64,000 nt of DNA from Ferrimonas kyonanensis DSM 18153 (lineage in GTDB: Bacteria; Pseudomonadota; Gammaproteobacteria; Enterobacterales; Shewanellaceae): NCBI RefSeq assembly GCF_000425405.1, contig NZ_AUDJ01000014.1, positions 1 to 64,000 on the forward strand, given 5' to 3'. Position numbers and translations under genes: made by a program. Shown here in pieces: positions 61,678 through 64,000 of this stretch. Positions within the stretch are counted from its first letter, which is position 1. Each line of letters begins with the position of its first letter. The notes under the pieces are model-generated. The model was not told the origin of the DNA. It made no database searches and saw only the letters and a program-made list of their open reading frames with translations.

Positions 61678-63765
61678 TCAATATTCTATATGGCGACGGT
61701 AGGGGGGCAGGGAGTCCAACAGTGAACTGCCGTAGCGCTTGGTGACCAGGCGCCGATCCAGAATGGAGATTCTGCCATAGTCGGTTTCGTTTCGAAGCAG
61801 ACGACCGCAGGACTGTACCAGTTTTTTGGCCGCATCGGGAACCGCCAGCTGCAAAAAAGGGTTGCCGCCCTTGGATTTGATGTACTCGGCGTGGGCCTGT
61901 TCCACCGGGGAGGTGGGAACCGCGAACGGTAACCGAGTGATGATCAGGTTAGTCAGGTACTCACCGGGCAGATCCAGACCTTCGGAGAAGCTGCTGGTGC
62001 CAAACAGGATGGAGACCTTACCATCATCGATGCGCTGACGGTGTTCGGCAATCAGCTCCGAGCGGGCCTTTTCACCTTGCACCAGGATCGGCAGCTTCTT
62101 GTGCATCCTCAGGGTGTCGGCCACCGCTTCCATCTGTCGGTAGGAGGTAAACAGCACCAGGCTGGCGGTTTCCTCCTCCAGCAGTTCGGGGATGGTCTTG
62201 ATCAGCATGTCACCAAAGCGGTCGTCGCTGGGTTCAACGCTGACTTTAGGCAGAAACAGGGTGGCGCTCTGCTGGTAATCAAAGGGGGAGGGCAGGGCGG
62301 TATAGCGGGTGCCGTCGTTATTGCGCAGCCCGACCTGATGGCGGTAGTGATCAAAACTGCCCAGGGCCATCAACGTGGCCGACAACAGGGCAACGCCGGC
62401 GGCCTTGCTCCACAGCATCTCCTCCAGCATAAAGCCGATCTCGATGGGGGAGGTGCACACCAGGTAGTCGGCCCGCTGCTGATACTCCACCCGCTCTATC
62501 CAGCGCGCCAGTGGCGCGCCGCTGCTGGGGGTCTCCCGGGCCATCATCAGCCACAGCTGCGACAAGCCCTCCAGCCGTTGCAGATGAAAGCCGGTGTCGG
62601 CCACCAGAGGCTCAGCCTGCCAGCCTTTGATGTCGCCGTCTTTCACCGACTCCATCAACTGTTGCTGCAACTTGGTCAGGCGCTTCAGGGCCTGATTGGT
62701 GGCAAGCTTGAGATTTTCAGCCAGGGTGATCAGCACCGGCGGCAGTTCGCCGCCTTCGAACCGGTGCCTGAGCTCTGGATTGTCAAAGATGGCCGGATTG
62801 GCTTCGCAGAATTCCACCACCTGGCCAAGGCCATCGCCAATGGCTTCGATGTCGCTGGTAAGCTCGGTGGCCTGATTGGTGGCGCGATCACTGCGCAGTT
62901 CTCGGGCCAGCTTATGGGCAGACTTTTCCAGTTTTCCCAGCCAGTCGGCGGTGCTCTTCATATTGGCGCTGGCAGCAGAGAAGTCGCGGGTGACCTGAGG
63001 CAGGTGGTGGGCCTCATCGATGATGTAATACATGCTGTCGGGATCGGGCAGGATTTTGCCGCCGCCCAGTTCGAGATCCGCCAGCAACAGGCTGTGGTTG
63101 ACGATCAACACGTCCCAGCTGTCCATGTCGTCGCGACTCTTGTGGAACGGACAATCCCGGTGGGCGGCCAGCTGTTTGTTGCAGCTGTGCTTGTCGGAAC
63201 CAATCTGCTGCCACAGGTAATCCGCGACCGGCTCAGGAACACTGTCGACCTCGCCGTTCCATTTGCCGTTGTGGTAGGCCTGATGCAATCGCTTCAGCAG
63301 GGCGATGTCGGCGCTGGCCGGTTTGCTTTCCCACAGCGCCTGCTGCCCCTGCTCATTGTCGCCGGCTTCACCGGCCAGCAGTTCCAGCTTGGATAAGCAG
63401 ACGTAGCGCTGGCGTCCCTTGGCCAAGCCGAATTTAAACTCCATGCCGCTGTGGCGCTGCACCAGAGGCAGATCCTTGTACATCAACTGTTCCTGCAGGG
63501 CGACGGTGGCGGTGGCGATGCAGACCTTGTTGCCGGATGCCAGTGCCTGAGGAATGGCGCCCAGGCAGTAGGCCAGTGACTTACCGGTGCCGGTGCCGGC
63601 CTGAACCACCATGATGCGGCGCGACTTTTCATATTCACCGGCCAGGGTCTTGGCGATTTCGGCGATCAGGAAATTCTGCTCCTTGCGGCGGACGAAGTTC
63701 GGGATCGCTTCCGCAATGCCGTTATAGGCCTGGCGGGTCATTTTTTTGGTTTTGTCACTGAGCAT
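61678..63765 (-). CDS. dinG: ATP-dependent DNA helicase DinG
   Basis: 695-residue SF2 helicase of the XPD-like Fe-S class that unwinds DNA and R-loops 5'-3'. Walker A QAGTGTGKSLAY (about residue 55), motif II YYIIDEAHHLP, motif VI QSCGRLLRNETDYG. Four Cys for a 4Fe-4S cluster can be placed: one in RYVCLSKLE, and three in KHSCNKQLAAHRDCPF plus its surroundings. E. coli DinG is SOS-induced. The first ATG (63765) was chosen; a second ATG eight codons later is an alternative. Confidence 0.9.
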   Translation of the reverse strand: MLSDKTKKMTRQAYNGIAEAIPNFVRRKEQNFLIAEIAKTLAGEYEKSRRIMVVQAGTGTGKSLAYCLGAIPQALASGNKVCIATATVALQEQLMYKDLPLVQRHSGMEFKFGLAKGRQRYVCLSKLELLAGEAGDNEQGQQALWESKPASADIALLKRLHQAYHNGKWNGEVDSVPEPVADYLWQQIGSDKHSCNKQLAAHRDCPFHKSRDDMDSWDVLIVNHSLLLADLELGGGKILPDPDSMYYIIDEAHHLPQVTRDFSAASANMKSTADWLGKLEKSAHKLARELRSDRATNQATELTSDIEAIGDGLGQVVEFCEANPAIFDNPELRHRFEGGELPPVLITLAENLKLATNQALKRLTKLQQQLMESVKDGDIKGWQAEPLVADTGFHLQRLEGLSQLWLMMARETPSSGAPLARWIERVEYQQRADYLVCTSPIEIGFMLEEMLWSKAAGVALLSATLMALGSFDHYRHQVGLRNNDGTRYTALPSPFDYQQSATLFLPKVSVEPSDDRFGDMLIKTIPELLEEETASLVLFTSYRQMEAVADTLRMHKKLPILVQGEKARSELIAEHRQRIDDGKVSILFGTSSFSEGLDLPGEYLTNLIITRLPFAVPTSPVEQAHAEYIKSKGGNPFLQLAVPDAAKKLVQSCGRLLRNETDYGRISILDRRLVTKRYGSSLLDSLPPYRRHIEY

Positions 63766-63791
63766 GCTGCGGCTTATATGGGGAAAGTCAG

Positions 63792-63807
63792 CTGTACATA
63801 ATACCAG
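63792..63807. promoter_or_regulatory. LexA (SOS) box between dinG and polB
   Basis: CTGTACATAATACCAG, matching the gammaproteobacterial LexA consensus CTG-N10-CAG. It sits in the 63-bp gap between the divergent starts of dinG (63765) and polB (63829), both SOS genes in E. coli. One operator may serve both. Confidence 0.75.
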
Positions 63808-63828
63808 TGTTTACGTCAGAATGCCTGT

Positions 63829-64000
63829 ATGACCGATTCAACTCCCTCCCGTGGCTGGTTATTAAGCCGCCATCAGCACAGCGGCCCTGGCGGCCTGTCA
63901 TTGGTTTACTGGCTGGCAACCGATTCCGGGCCGTACCGACTGGAGGTGGCCGGGCAAGGGTTTTTGGGGTTTGTGCCCCAGCAGCAACAGGCGGCGTTGC
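63829..64000 (+). CDS. polB: DNA polymerase II, N-terminal fragment (window edge)
   Basis: Only the first 57 codons are in the window: MTDSTPSRGWLLSRHQHS, then SLVYWLATDSGPYRLEV and GFLGFVPQQQQ. This is the N-terminal domain of family-B DNA polymerase II, comparable to E. coli PolB, which uses ILTRH and SFWLATDNGP at the same places. Pol II is SOS-induced and acts in translesion synthesis and fork restart. The assignment rests on the short N-terminus, the divergent dinG and the LexA box between them. Confidence 0.82.
   Translation, partial: MTDSTPSRGWLLSRHQHSGPGGLSLVYWLATDSGPYRLEVAGQGFLGFVPQQQQAAL

Overview
The window is a GC-rich stretch of a gammaproteobacterial chromosome. The gene set points to a marine Alteromonadales-type organism, and Ferrimonas is my best guess by gene style only: an AroG-type DAHP synthase, a MicA-like sRNA family with sigma-E type promoters, a TPR response regulator of the Shewanella/Vibrio kind, and a malQ-glgBXPCA glycogen operon. 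No database search was possible, so every family name is from recognition of the sequence.

Layout. 1-1296 is a complete ISL3-family insertion sequence that landed in the U-tract of the terminator of a SNF2/SWIM helicase gene. 1.3-6.3 kb holds that helicase and a receiver-domain/TPR protein whose phosphoacceptor Asp appears to be Gly. 6.7-12.1 kb is a sulfate-assimilation operon (cysD, cysN, a DASS permease with RCK_C domains, cysC, cysQ). 12.1-16.5 kb contains a UPF0149/SEC-C gene, a DUF6515-like lipoprotein-free exported protein, aroG and, between and around them, SIX paralogous short transcription units. Each has GAACTT/A-N16-TCTATA or TCTGAC (sigma-E style), a GTAAC start, a TTTCATCATCATCTCC core and a rho-independent terminator. 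They resemble E. coli MicA, and their core can pair with the ribosome-binding site and start codon of a small outer-membrane beta-barrel gene at 38926 in this same window. This is the most interesting content.

16.6-22.4 kb is ordinary chromosome: a 53-aa membrane protein, fructokinase, an ElyC-like protein, galU, a ComEA-like protein and a DASS dicarboxylate transporter. At 22.6 kb the SRP RNA gene (ffs) is followed by a truncated tyrosine integrase, 142-bp tandem repeats and two small overlapping genes, the scar of an integrated element. Next comes a minus-strand cluster at 24.4-30.8 kb: a membrane-anchored UPF1-like SF1 helicase of 1147 aa, two coiled-coil proteins, a winged-helix-like protein and a HEPN-like protein with an R-x4-H motif. 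I do not recognise this cluster as a described system.

31.1-38.7 kb is a ten-gene Mrp/Mbh-type multisubunit cation/proton antiporter operon with an inserted tandem universal stress protein and a third, degenerate NuoL/M-like subunit. 38.9-45.8 kb holds the small outer-membrane barrel and a 2016-aa secreted soluble-glucose-dehydrogenase-like protein with LamG, chitobiase-type and cadherin-like repeats. 45.8-57.5 kb is the malQ-glgB-glgX-glgP-glgC-glgA operon, tightly overlapped and preceded by a LacI-family-like operator palindrome. 57.7-59.6 kb holds a histone-deacetylase-family gene, comFB and a DUF3108 gene. 59.6-64 kb is dinG-tauE-priC-yccT, diverging from polB across a LexA-box-like sequence.

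In stretches over 300 bp without a gene (6346-6667, 14362-15190, 16247-16623, 20567-21014, 23355-23788, 30768-31101, 39430-39732) I describe below what is visible. I saw no tRNA, rRNA, CRISPR array or replication origin.
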